Source: Nemopilema nomurai (lineage: Eukaryota > Cnidaria > Scyphozoa > Rhizostomeae > Rhizostomatidae). From it: a DNA stretch of 64,000 nt. This document shows positions 1 to 11,960 of the stretch, in pieces; the stretch's first letter is position 1, and every line of letters starts with the position of its first letter. Where the stretch lies: assembly GCA_003864495.1 (NCBI GenBank), contig ML133395.1, positions 1,412,075-1,476,074 on the forward strand. Direction: 5' to 3'. The notes beneath the pieces were generated by a model that was not told where the DNA came from, made no database searches, and saw nothing but the letters and a program-made list of their open reading frames with translations. Both the position numbers and the translations under genes were made by a program.

Positions 1-182
1 TCAATGATTTTTAGTCAATGATTTTTAGTCAATCATTATTAGTCAATGATTTTTAGTCAATGATTTTTAGTCAATGATTTTTAGTCATTGATTTTTAGTC
101 AATGATTTTTAGTCAATGAATTTTATTCAATGAGTTTTAGTCAATCATTATTAGTCAATGATTTATAGTCAATGATTTTTAA
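1..182. repeat. 14-bp tandem repeat (TCAATGATTTTTAG), array 1
   Basis: About 13 head-to-tail copies of TCAATGATTTTTAG with a few substitutions run from the left edge to about 182. The array may continue outside the window. A shorter array of the same unit at 9290-9362 marks the start of the second copy of a tandem duplication. Confidence 0.92.
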
Positions 183-489
183 CGATTTCTGAATTTTTCA
201 ATGACCTTCAACTCTATATCATGGCTGCATATTCCAATGATCAAGACACCAATTGGAAAGCCGTTAGAAAGTGGGGGAGGGGGCTGAAGTCAGTGATGAA
301 ATGGAGTTTCCGGGGCAATAGAATTATTCTAAGACTACGCCTTTTTTTAAAAGTATTAGCTTTATTTCAATCATTCTCTTCTTAAATGATGCGGTAAGCA
401 ACCAATAAATGACTCAAAATTATTCTTAGCTATGTTAAAAGGGAATGTATACAAATTTATATCCATGTGAAGGAGTTAAGGAAAACCTA
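183..489. other. Non-coding flank shared with 9363-9545
   Basis: No gene is seen. From the end of the 14-bp array to about 345 the sequence matches 9363-9520 closely (shared stretch around 'tatatcatggctgcatatt' and 'gtgggggagggggctgaa'). This is the left flank of duplicated unit A. Confidence 0.8.
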
Positions 490-1152
490 GAAGCATAGTT
501 ACAATAGTGTTTCGTGGAAAAATGTCATCTGAAACGAGAGTCTACGCTTATTATTTGTGAGGTAGAGGCTCTTTACCTTATCGTGAAATTGCTTACAAAA
601 TAGAAAACATCACCGGCAAATTTTCTCCAAATTTGTAAAGATGGATTTAAGAAAAGGAACATAAGAAGATAACAGGCCGACCACCAGTTATGAGCAGCAG
701 AGAAGAAGCGATTAATAAGAATATTCAGGAAATGAAGGAGACAAAATGCGAACTTAACTGTTCTCGATGTAGATCAAGAATGCTAAAAAAAGCCTGTCAG
801 TTATCGAACTCTAGTATGAATAATGAATAAAAACAGGTGTAGGTCTATAAAACACCGAAAGATAGGTTTACTTTGTACCAAGGGCAGAAGGAAAAGACAA
901 GATTTGTCTCGAAAAGCAATAAAGAAATTTGATCGGCAATTCTTGAGTGAAGACGTTTTTCTATATGAAGATCGAAAAGAAATGAAGATCGAAAAAGAGA
1001 GTTTCGTTGAGTTGAGGACAAGGGTGTTGCCGATTGGGTTAGCTTACGATTCCGCCCCCATTGATCGGACTAAAGAAACGATGCCAGATCGTCTGAAAGT
1101 ATTCGCTGCAAAGGGCATCGGACAAAGTATTGACTGTTTTACCATATTCTAG
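490..1152 (+). pseudogene. Degraded Tc1/mariner-like transposase
   Basis: Conceptual translation from about 520 shows a helix-turn-helix-like start (GRGSLPYREIAYKIEN) followed by a GRPP box and a basic second helix region. An open stretch at 823-1152 then carries RKIGLLCTKGRRKRQDL and FLSEDVFLYEDRKE, which resemble the linker and the region before the first catalytic Asp of Tc1/mariner transposases. Stops interrupt the first 330 bases and the frame changes before 823. No complete DDE/DDD triad is visible, so it cannot be active. The family call rests on motif resemblance only; no terminal inverted repeats were located. Confidence 0.5.
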
Positions 1153-2015
1153 TGATAAAAGACACTAGTTCATCTAAATCATATTACAACACTAATTTCA
1201 CAACTTTTATGGTACCATTATTGGTATCAGAAGTATGGATGTTTCATGCACTTGAGGTTTTTCCTCAATATACTACTGAAAAAACTCAATAAAGATCTTA
1301 GAGAGCCTTTTAATAAGTCGTTTTTCGAGAGTATGTAGTGCCTCTTCGTGCGATCGAGGCTAAATTTGATGCCACCGCATCCTGACACCTTATCCAACGG
1401 TCTACAGCAATGGTCTACAATCTTTATTCACAGAAATTTCAACTGACAAACACGTTGAAATTATTAACATCACCGACGAACTTCCTCCACATTAATAAAG
1501 ATAGCTGATATTGATATTGATGCTTCCCCTGGTTGCAGTGTTGCAGAGTTACCACAGAACTACACTGTTTTCTGGCAACAAATGTCAAATCAATGTTCAA
1601 ACGTGAAAATGCGCCATCGAAAGTTCAACATCTCTAGTTTCTCTTCATCAATGAGGGAGCCCCCTAACAAACGATACTGGGGACTTTGCTGTATCAAACA
1701 CTTGAGTGTCTTTGGAGATTTCAATGTCCTTACCTTATGTTGTTTTGGGGGCAGCAAAATGGAAAACATGGCCTTCCAACGGCAACAGCAAAACAACATG
1801 CCGATACTTGGCAAAATAATGGGAGCCCCACGAAAGTCGTTCAAAACAATCCCCTCTATATCCTCTACCTCAAGTGAAACAGTTCTAGTCGAATTAAAAG
1901 CTATCGTACAACATTCACTGACAAACCTGTACGTACTTGAAACGTTCTAGCTCCTCTAAAAAAGCCAGTTAGCAGGCAGCGTTAGTTCTGAATCCATCTA
2001 CGCAGCATTCTCAAT
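1153..2015. other. No gene seen
   Basis: Short overlapping open frames at 1582-1950 on both strands have no recognisable domain. The segment around 1935-2015 ('tacttgaaacgttctagctc') recurs at 11494-11560, so it belongs to the duplicated unit. Confidence 0.6.
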
Positions 2016-2272
2016 TCCACAAATGAATATGAATAAATCTATTTAGTCATCTAAACTTCTCTTCCAATCCCAACCTTTTTTTCAAACTCCGCATCCAAAC
2101 TATCCAAAACATCCTACCAGTTCTGTATGCGTCCGAATAATCGCTTTTTAACGAACTAACTATATTCCTGCGGTGTCTATAAGAACCTGTTTCAAAGGAG
2201 TGCTACAAAGTTCTTGAAGACTGCTTCATGGAGTATCTGTGTAGAGTTTTATCAGCATGTTTAGTGTTTCTG
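2016..2272. repeat. Duplicated upstream segment (pairs with 11701-11957)
   Basis: This block is nearly identical to 11701-11957. In unit A it runs without a break into the promoter of cephalotoxin-like copy A. In unit B it is cut at 11960 by a transposon cluster, and the homology resumes at about 16863. Confidence 0.9.
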
Positions 2273-2444
2273 TGCACTTTTAACAAGATGTCCTAGTGGT
2301 GAGTGAGTAAGCATTGCAGATGAGTGAGTAAACAATGAGTAAGCATGACAGGCGCCAACAAAAATTATCATGCTTTATTAATGAGCTATAGTCGCAAGTC
2401 TACCTACCCGTCTAACCAAAGCTCTTTTCATTGCTCAATCCGCC

Positions 2445-2454
2445 TTTATATATC
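2445..2454 (+). promoter_or_regulatory. TATA box of cephalotoxin-like copy A
   Basis: TTTATATATC lies about 310 bp before the start codon in a block conserved with copy B (17039-17048). A start site about 30 bp downstream would give a long leader. The sequence TTCTCTAG just before the coding start could be the acceptor of a leader intron. Confidence 0.5.
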
Positions 2455-2760
2455 TCTTGCCTTGTCGGGTAAAGTCTCACTGCATATTGTTATTGAATCT
2501 TAATGTCAGTCAAACTTTTCTGACAAAAAGTTGTTTTCAAAAGCATTGTTTGCCACTGAACTGCTTGCCATAAAATGGCGAATCTTCTCTGCTGGCACCT
2601 GCATCGGATTGCTGAATAACCAATGTGACTTTGACAGCTCACTTTGAATCGTGTTGTTTGCCTTGCAAGCTAAGTAAAATGTTTTCACTTCACTATCGAT
2701 GGATATCAGTCAAGTGGCAAAAAGTTCTCTTTTCTCTAGGTAAGGAAATACCAAGACAAA

Positions 2761-5700
2761 ATGAAGATCCGATTCCTGATAGCGATTGTGATCTTGGCCC
2801 TGGTGGCCAGCACTTCTGTTGCTGACATGAGTGCTGGGACCAAGAGCAAAATCAACACAGGAATAGCAAGTGGCAAAGGTGTTGTGGATTTCGTGTCCAA
2901 ACTGGGAGATCCGAAGACAAAGAAAATGTTCGACTCCTTGGGTAAAATGGCAAGCTTTCTTGGGGCATTTGGAGGGGTGATATCCTTTGCCCTTCTCTTC
3001 GTTCCACAACAAGACTCCGCCGAGCTGAAGTTCATGAAGGAAAAGTTTGCGGAAGTCAACATGAAGTTGGACCAGATAACAACAGAACTGGATAAAGTCA
3101 AGGACCTCATAACTTACGAGAACCAACGAGCTGCGTATTTGTCATCCGCTGCACGAATTCTTCATGGACACAAAAGGCTACAGGAGTTCTTGAATGAAAT
3201 GCAAAGAACATCTTGCTATGGTGAAAGTGCATGCAAACGGGTGCGGGCACGCATTGCTTCACGGTTTGTCAACGACTTCAATATTGCGAGCGACATCTTC
3301 AAAATCATCAATGGAGCTACAAAGCCAACATCGGCGTTTGGCGATCCACTGCTGAATTTAGTATCCAGTACATTTAAGTGCCACATTGTCAAGATCGATC
3401 AGTTTGCAAACAGCATACTCAAACTGTCCTTCAAGGCCCAGCAAGTCATCTTGGCACATGAGAAGCTGACGGGAAGCTCGCACAGCATCACCCAAAGCAT
3501 GAACAACTGGCTCAAGAGCATCTACGAACTAAGGGACAAAACAACTGCAGTGAAAACGGCCTGCTTTCAGAACATACGGAACCAGATGATCACAGACATA
3601 AACGAAAAGAAGTACCAAGTTGGAGTGCCTTCGAATGACGCTGCCAACATAGCACTAAAGAAGTTCATGGAAGACAAGTACCCATGGCTGGGGTGGACCG
3701 TTTACTCTTATGGGGCATACGGTGGCTCAAAACACAATTTCAAAAATGTAAATGGTGATCTTTGGAATAGTCCAAAAAATCGCAATGAGAGAAAGAGAAA
3801 CATCATTGTCAGCTTCACAGACAAACATGGAACGTATGCCAACCAAAAGTACAAGGTCTTGAATGCAATCGACGAAATGATTAAAAGTACCAATTTCTAT
3901 AAAGTCCGTAATGATGCAGATAAGCTGTTACCAAAAGTAGAAAAGGAGCTTAAGAAAGAAGGCGTTTGGAAGTATGTCAATAGCTTAAACATACTAAGAC
4001 GGTATGATGGCTTGAAATTCAAGGCAGATAATGATTTGACATACTTAAATGAAGAATACACATTCAGCTCCTATTACATGTACAAAGGCCGCAAGCGATT
4101 CCAATACGAGAAAGTGCGACTGGTGATAACATTGAAGTCAGAGGAGAAAGCAAATGGGAAAGGGTGCGACTTGGACTGCAACAGCAAAGGGGACTGTGCA
4201 TTGCTCCCATACTCCTCTGCCCAATATTGTCAATGCAAGCCCTTCTACCAAGGCAACAACTGCAAGGACCAATCAAAAGCGCAGTTGGCAAAGACTATGG
4301 ATGCAATGCTAGCGAAAACCCTCAAGCTACCTATGCTCAGTGACATTGCTTACGACATCAAAGACCTGCGCGAATACGTCGGAGTAAGCTTCGGCGCATT
4401 GCAGGCAGCGGTCAGTGAGCTGGAGAAGACGCTTCAGAACGCATTTGACAAACTGTCCCAGCAACTCTCCAACCAGTTTGAATGGACAAATCTCATTAGC
4501 CAATACAGCGATTCAATCGAAAATGTCAAATTTTATGCAAAACAATTCGAGAGTCTCCCCACACGGTATGCCAGCAGGATTGAGGAAGAGGGCACGAAGC
4601 TGGCCACAGCGGTGCTTGCGTCTGATGGCATCGAGAAGTGGCTATATGACATAAATTTCCTGTTTGTTGGCAAAGAAGGCACGCCATTGTTGAATCACCA
4701 ACCGATGATGATCATTTTCATGAACAAATACCAGAGCAGGGCCTGTTCCGCTCAGTACAAAGCAGCAGTTGACAGTACCTGGCGACAGCTGGTTCTTCTT
4801 CAACAAATTGGGTACATGCTTTGGGCACAAGCATTAGAATTCATGGGAAGAAGTTCTGACAGCGTTAAGGCTCTTTACGAAACACGAACAAGCACACAGG
4901 TATTAAAAGCTTGTTCGTCGAGATGATGTCTAGAATAGGACAAATAAAAGTGTTCACCATCCATTGCAGCACCAAAAAGATCCAAATCCATTGGTTCATC
5001 TCATTTAATTAGGTCGATAACTGTAAGCTTGCTTCAGACTTCATGGCTACCAAGGCAGATGCTCCCTTTTTGACGGTAGATAAAACTTCCAATCCATGTT
5101 GTTTCTTAATATTTCTTCTTCTTGAATATAAATTTTATTAATATGAGACCTTACTGCAGTATTCCTTCCGAGGTTTTTTGGCTTGTATCTGAGCCAGCAG
5201 GTTACCTTAACAATCTAGCACTCTATTATATTTTAATAGAATTATTCTAATTTCAGGTGCAGAGTTTACAAAAGGAACATGTGTGTACAGTATTCCTAAC
5301 TCGGTAAACGTTCAATGCTCCGGAGGACGATATTTGCATCCGGGCATCACCTTAACAACCAAGTGCAAGACAAACTACTATGTTACCGGAACCAAAATAG
5401 CAAACTGCGTCACAAGGCGATCAGGCTGTGCCCCATGTTACTGCAATTCGGCTGGTTCAAATGGCCATGCGTGCAGCGATATTACAGGCAAATGTAGGTG
5501 CAAGTCCGGATTCTATGGAGACAAGTGCCGGAATCGTAACTGCGTCTGGAGCGGATGGTCCGATGGTCCGATGTAATAAGGGATGTGGTTATGGCGGCCA
5601 AAAGAGCAAGACAAGGTATCACCAAGTGACCAAACAGGGTCGGGGAAGCAGTTGCACTGGGACCTCGAGCGTCAAGACATCTTGCTTCAACAGATGCTGC

Positions 5701-6659
5701 AGCAATGAATTTCATTGTTCAAACAAGCGAAAGTGCATCCCATTATCTTACAAGTGCGATTATGACAATGACTGTGGGGACAACCAAGACGAACAACCAT
5801 GCATAGAGCCTTGCACGAACAAATACACTGAATGGGACAGCCACGGCGACGGAAAGTCTGTTTACCTTGACCGCCATCGCTTGAACTGTGGCGGTGCTGG
5901 TAACGTCCTCAGCATGTTCAACCTGGAGAGACGTGGCGGTAAGATCAGGTACCAGTACTCGTGTTGCAAGCTAAACAAACCGACTACATGCGCCTTGAAA
6001 AAGGTAGAAAACAGCTTCACCTACGATGGAGATGATGACACGGTTTACTTTGACCGACAGATCGTCTGGTGTAGATCATATGGATATCTGAACGATTTAT
6101 GGCTCACCAGAAACGACAAGAAAAATAAGATTAAGTAAGTGACCTGTTATCTTCTCACAATTGATTGACCCCGATATTACGCGACATGCTTAAATGATGA
6201 ACATCCTTCAAAAGATACACGATTGGGACATATAGGCAAATCTAAAAATAGATGTCTACTGAACTGTGAAATGTAAGAACCGTGCCTGATTAAATCACGC
6301 CTCATTAGCACGTGAATAAAAGTTCTTTATGCTTCGTGGTTGGGCATTCAGGAAAGAGCAAATGAGGCTTCTATGGCTGTTCATCTGTGCCAGCAGTAAT
6401 ACAGTAATATATTGCTCATATCAATTGTAGGTACGAATACTACTGCTGCAACCTGACGCACCAAAAGGACCGAAGCAGAACCCACTGCTACACCAGCTAC
6501 ACGTCCTTTACGTATGACGGAGATGGCAAGAATTACTACCTCGACAGGCAGACTGTGGTGTGCCACAAAAGGTACTTCCTCACGTACTTCAAACTGGAAC
6601 GCAACAGCGCGAAGGATCGATGGAGATATCGCTTTGACTGCTGTCGAATTCGGTCTTAG
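2761..6659 (+). CDS. SE-cephalotoxin-like secreted protein, copy A (frameshifted in exon 2)
   Basis: Three exons: 2761-4899, 5257-6134 and 6431-6659, with GT-AG boundaries matching copy B. Exon 1 encodes a signal peptide (about residues 1-21), a large helical domain of about 450 residues and an EGF-like module (about 470-502, six Cys). Exon 2 encodes a sushi-like Cys-rich module, a laminin-type EGF, a thrombospondin-1 repeat (CVWSGWS), an LDL-receptor class A module (DYDNDCGDNQDE) and the first of three copies of a C-terminal module with LDR and a paired Cys-Cys. Exon 3 completes the third copy. This order is that of SE-cephalotoxin from cuttlefish and cnidarian relatives; the role as a secreted toxin is inferred from that family. 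A one-base deletion relative to copy B near 5562 shifts the frame inside the thrombospondin repeat and gives a stop at 5574. The start of exon 2 is also one base short, though a downstream AG could keep the frame. Pseudogene or assembly error. Confidence 0.75.
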
Positions 6660-7967
6660 CCATCTTCCTCACAAGGCGAGGCAATGTAGTTGCAAAAACA
6701 TCACAGTATAGCACAATCCAATGCCATGTATTGCAACTTAACTTAATTAAATAACGAAATTACCGGTATCATATTTTGCCAAGACAAAGATAATTTTTAT
6801 TCTGACTCGCTCCTACTTTCCCTGTCCGAAATTCCTAATTCAGGTAGAACGAAAACTAATATGCAAGATAAGAAACAATTCATTGACAGCCGATTACACT
6901 ATTCTCCATTAATACTTAGTGTTATCCATTAATTGTTAGTGTCAGAAGATACTTTTGACGAATAGCTATTTGGTTTCAAGAAATGATGCCAGGGCTTTAT
7001 GGCTAAGGCATACAAGAGAGAGGCATATGGTCCAAGTTATTTCCAGTCAACGTTTAACAAATCACTTCCAGTCATTATTTGAGGTTCCTTGTGTGCCACG
7101 TCAGGTTATTATGAATTCCTTAAAGTACATAGCTGTCTACACTCTCTATCCATCAAATTCTTTAAAAAGGTATCGTTAAACGCTTTTCAGTGCCGAACTA
7201 AAGTTCAGGTTTCGCATCGTTTTAAATATCTTGAATGGTTTATATCTTGTGGTAAATCACGTGTTCTTTTTCACTAATAGGCCAAATATTTGCTTATAAA
7301 AACACGCAAAATTTGCGGTAAATTTCAAATCTATTTAAACTCAGCCCTAAACAGATAAATTTCCCACAAAACGGCCATCAAACATGCCTCACATTTTAAG
7401 TTCTTTTCCAAAACAATATTGCAAACCCAATATTGCAAACACAGCCACTAAAATTCTTCAAACTAGAGAATTTTCTTGCAAAGCATCACCTTGAGGCATA
7501 ACAATTTTAATGGAGAAGAACTTTCAGAGTAACCTTGGCTGACAAAAAAATTTTGGTCCTTCGGCCTGGAACTCCCTAAAATTGCCACTCTATATGTTAC
7601 TGAAGATAAATATTCATTTTCATTTCCCGGTTTTGATTTGTAGAATTTGACATGCTCCCTGAGCTATTTTCAACAAGTTCTGAAATATGTTCCTGAGACA
7701 AAAGCTCAAAATAACTACCTTTATGGTCTGATTAAACTTGGCTTTTTGGACAATCCACGAGGAATTCTTTGTTGACCATAGTTGTGCCCCATTCAACAGG
7801 CCAAGTGCAAGACAAAGTTACTTCTTCGTTACTTGTCACATTTACCTTGCCCACCTACCTTGGCTTGAATGACTTTCAAATTGAAAGTTTCATTTCGAGA
7901 GAACACAATCCTTAAGAAAACTGGCGTGGCACTTCAATCGGCGATGACGAAAGCAAAACAGCAAAAA
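6660..7967. other. 3' flank of copy A, no gene seen
   Basis: AT-rich sequence with short open frames (6955-7277) that show no domain. I see no clear relationship to the 3' flank of copy B. Confidence 0.5.
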
Positions 7968-8016
7968 GGCGGGAAAACTAGGCGGGAAAACATGGCGGGA
8001 AAACGAGGCGGGAAAA
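7968..8016 (+). repeat. Four GGCGGGAAAA motifs at exact 13-bp spacing
   Basis: GGCGGGAAAA occurs at 7968, 7981, 7994 and 8007, with three variable bases between copies. The core is the consensus E2F/DP binding site (TTTCCCGCC on the other strand). No gene with a recognisable product follows directly, so a regulatory role is only a possibility. Confidence 0.85.
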
Positions 8017-8139
8017 TCATAGCCAAGCAAATTCAAGGAGGCCGGCAAATTTTCAGGGCGAGGGAGAATTGACGCATTTAACCATTGGCCTACAGGTTTT
8101 TGCTTCTAAGAGGCCTCAAGCAAAATTTCCTTAAGTCTA

Positions 8140-8169
8140 TAAAAGTGCAGTTGATGAACTGCACTTTTA
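8140..8169. repeat. Perfect 13-bp stem-loop
   Basis: TAAAAGTGCAGTT (8140-8152) and its exact reverse complement (8157-8169) flank a GATG loop. It does not match the histone mRNA stem-loop. No function is assigned. Confidence 0.85.
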
Positions 8170-9276
8170 GGAATTGCACTACTTTGGCATCCTTTGAAAT
8201 CAAAAGAATTCAGCAGCGCCATGAGCGTCTCTAGTTTAATGCAACGAAATATTATAAACTTGCGACTTATTACACAGCATGGAGCAACTTAATATTACCA
8301 TAATTTTTCTGCGCGAACATTGGTTTCTATACTTGACACTACGAGAAACAATCTTCCCTTGTACGCCGAAGCCTCTTTTGCAATCCACACTAGGTATACT
8401 CGGGTCTACCTTCATGAAACACAGCCAAGGTGCAAGACAAAACGAATTTTGTAAACAAGTGTTAGAACCATCTTCCCGCATACTTAATATTTTTTCGTCC
8501 GTTACTCCGTATGCAAACGTCGGTAATTTATCAACCTCATCTTATCTAGCCTTTATCACTACTGTAAGCTTCTGTTTTCCAAATGTAATGTGCGAAATAT
8601 TCTCAAGTGCAAAAATGTGTGCTATTAAATTCGTTAGGTCCTGTTTTTGGAAGAGCGAAAACGCGAACTCTTGTTTGTATGCTTTGCTCCCTTAAACTGG
8701 ACCAGCTGACGAAGGAAACTCCATGTATAGAGCTAAGATTTAATAATGACAATGAAATGCACCGCTCAGCTACAAGTTTGAGAAGTTTAAATAAAGCAAA
8801 GCCGACTGCGGGTTTTTGGCAACAACTACTTTTGCTCGTTTGTCCAAAAAAGGAGACTTAATAAGCCTAAGGGTAGAAGTAAGGGAGACATAATTCGTCT
8901 ATTTCGTGGTTTGGAAGGTCAAGCGGCTCCGTCAATTACACTAAAGGATTTGCATAAACACAGCTCATAGCTGAAAAAACAGAAGCAAAATTAAGTTTAG
9001 TGGTATAATCGATCCGAACCTTCAAGGGAAGAATAGAAACTGATTAATCCAGCCTCTTTTTGGACGTAAACAATAAATGCCTATATATAACTCCATTTCT
9101 TCGCAAACCGTTATATTTACTTTCGATAAGGTGGGGTACATATTGGTTTTCCAAAGAGGAAAAATATTTTTACTTGCAGCCGGCTTTGTATTCACAGCTT
9201 TATGAGGAGCATCTATAAAACAGCTGATCTTTCATTACATTCACAGATGTTGGTATTTTCATAGCCAAAGGTGAGT
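8170..9276. other. End of unit A, no gene seen
   Basis: Open frames at 8279-8695 (plus) and 8236-8481 (minus) have no recognisable domain and look like chance frames. Confidence 0.5.
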
Positions 9277-9545
9277 GCACTTGATTTTTAGTTAATGATT
9301 TTTAGTCGATGATTTTTAGTCAATGATTTTTAGTCAATGATTTTTAGTCAATGATTTTTAGTGGTTTCTGAACCTTTTAATGACCTTCTACTCTATATCA
9401 TGGCTGCATATTGCAATGATCAAGACACCAAATTGAAAGCCGTTTGAAAGTGGGGGAGGGGGCTGAACTCAGTGGTGGAATGGAGTTTTTGGGGCGTGGC
9501 TCCAAAAAGACCACGCCTCTATCAAAAAGTATTAGCTATGTTCCA
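9277..9545. repeat. Start of duplicated unit B
   Basis: Several copies of the 14-bp repeat (9290-9362), then about 180 bp matching 183-345, including the stretch around 'gtgggggagggggctgaa'. This sets the duplication unit at about 9.3 kb before later insertions. Confidence 0.88.
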
Positions 9546-11465
9546 TTCATTTTCATGTATAATTCGGTTTAGAATTAATTCATCAATCAATATCATTATG
9601 ATCGATAAAATCAGCAAGGAGGCCTTTCTCTGAAGATACTGTCGCAGCCAAAGGTCTGTCAGAGAAAACTTCTAAGCAAGTGCCAATGCATCGCCGCATT
9701 TGGAACAACATACTCATAAGTCAATACAGTCTTGTGCATTTTGAAGTCCCATGCCGCTTTTTAACATTTCAAGTAGATAATATCCAGCATCATAATGAGG
9801 TCATTGAAGGTTCTTAAAGATTGATGACGAGTGTAGACTTGTTACAACAACCGTCAAAATCAATCGCATGAAAGCAATAATATATAGACTGAAAATAACT
9901 ATAGTTATCTTAAATATTTTTTCCTTGAATCTGAAAATTTGCTAGCTAAAACTTATCTTCGATTTTTTGCATAACTTCCAAAAATCTCTTTCTCCTTTCT
10001 CTCCTCAACCATTGTGGCTCGAGCTGAGATATTTTGTTAACCTTCAAGACCTTTTTTCACTTCAAGAAAAATGTCTTTACAACAGACATGCAATTTCTAA
10101 AAAGCTCTCAACCTTCACCTTCCAAAAAGCTATTTACTTTCAAAAATTTGTACCAAGAGCAAAGAGCAAGAGAAAGCTGAGAGAGCTATAGATGGGAGGG
10201 CTAAAAAAGTGACAATAAAGACTTGCTGGTTTCTATGAGTATGTTTTATGCGATGCTGAATTCACCACCGGTCGGGTAGGCTTAAACTTTCCTAAACACT
10301 GATGAGGAAAATTTTATTCTGTGCAACATGGTTAAGCAATGATTTGGTAACTCTTTTCAGCAAGGACTTGGTTGGTGCTATGTTGCAGAGTGGAGCCCTT
10401 AGAGAAAAGGGATAGCAAGAATCGCATTTCCGCTTTTTTCTTTACCGAAGAGATACATTTACAAAACAAGTGAACATAGCTTCACGAGCGATAAACCAAT
10501 TCTAACACATAAACAAATGTGGTCTAGTCTATTGTGCGACGAAAGAGTGGAAGGCATTGTCGATACTGTGGCTGACGGGAAGAGGACTGGGTCCAAACCA
10601 ACACCCAGGGCTTTATTTATTACAGCATGCTATAAGCAAACTCAGAGTTTTAGATATGTGTTTGAAGAACGATTTTGATTGGTAGATATGTGTTTGAAGA
10701 ACGATTTTGATTGGTAGAGTTCCCATTCGAAAATGGCACTACTCAGTGGGAATTTTCGAACTTACGAGTAAAACTTTTGTTGATGATTCTAGGCCTTTAA
10801 AGTAGGTTCCCGTGAATAAGAAACCTCTTTATATAAGAAAATGGACTAATTCTCTGCAGTATGGGCTTCTTTTATAAGAAACAGTTTAAGGTGTGAAAGC
10901 AAAATGTTTCTTATTTTCAAATTTGTCATAGTTTATACCCGACCGCAAAAAAATTCCTGTACTTCACCATGGGCCTTAAATGCATCAAGCATTTTATCAA
11001 AACATTGTACTGTACATATTGTATACTACTACCAGTAATGTTCAATACACATGCATGCACTGTGTATTCACATACCTTAACTTGACTTGATTTAACTTGA
11101 TGGTTCCTATGTATAAGAAACTTTAGCTCTGTTTTTGAAAATGTCTCTTTAAATAAGCGTTTAATTTAAAAAGTGGTTCTTCATTTGCGGGAACCTATTG
11201 TAATAGCTTGTAAGTGCATACTAGAGATTCATCATACTTGTGTGCGTTTATCATACTTTATCATACTAGTAGTAAAAAAGCACCCATTGGATGATTTTAG
11301 TTTAGGTCAACTTTCCAGTCTGACAATGGTAAGCCTGATTCCTGAAAAGAAGCTGCAAAGCTGCTGTTAGGCCCTATGGGTAAGTCTTGAAAGCACCGGA
11401 AAAAAGATTGCGCTTATGATAAAAATTGATTTTTTACAGCGCTGCTGCCACTTTGACAGGGCTTT
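9546..11465. other. No gene seen
   Basis: AT-rich sequence with short open frames (9967-10191, 11173-11370) without domains. In unit A the matching interval (about 350-1900) contains the degraded mariner transposase, of which I see no clear copy here. Confidence 0.5.
10651..10714. repeat. Perfect 32-bp tandem duplication
   Basis: The 32-bp unit starting TAGATATGTGTTTGAAGAAC occurs twice in direct succession at 10651 and 10683 without mismatch, indicating a recent event. Confidence 0.9.
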
Positions 11466-11960
11466 GTTGCCCTGCACGTATTTACTACTTGAAACGTTCT
11501 AGCTCCTCTGCAAAAGCCGGTTAGCAGCTAGTTCTGGATTCATCTACGTAGCATTCTGAATGAGCCATCTAAAAAATAAAGTAAACAATTCGATAAAGTT
11601 CATTGTCATCAATCAAAATTAAAAATAAAATTGCACGGAGGCCATGTTGTTATGCATTTTAAGCTTTTAAGTCCATGGAAATTTCATGCTTATCTCAAAT
11701 CAATTCCACAATTGAATATGAAATAAATCTATTTAGTCATCTAAACTTCTCTTCCAATCCCAACCTTTCTTTCAAACTCCGCATCCAAACTATCCAAAAC
11801 ATCCTACCAGTTCTGTATGCGTCCGAATAATCGCTTTTTAACGAACTAACTATATTCCTGCGGTGTCTATAAGAACCTGTTTCAAAGGAGTGCTACAAAG
11901 TTCTTGAAGACTGCTTCATGGAGTATCTGTGTAGAGTTTTATCAGCATGTTTAGTGTTTC
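11466..11960. repeat. Unit B upstream segment, truncated by transposon insertion
   Basis: Matches 1920-2272 of unit A in order, with about 140 bp extra around 11565-11700. It ends at 11960, directly before a hAT-like terminus. Confidence 0.88.

Noticed and set aside
3708..4830. Antisense frames inside the cephalotoxin-like exon 1
   Set aside because: Shadows of the sense coding sequence; repeated identically in copy B for the same reason.
8236..8861. Overlapping open frames on both strands in the 3' flank of unit A
   Set aside because: No recognisable motif, and not preserved in unit B.
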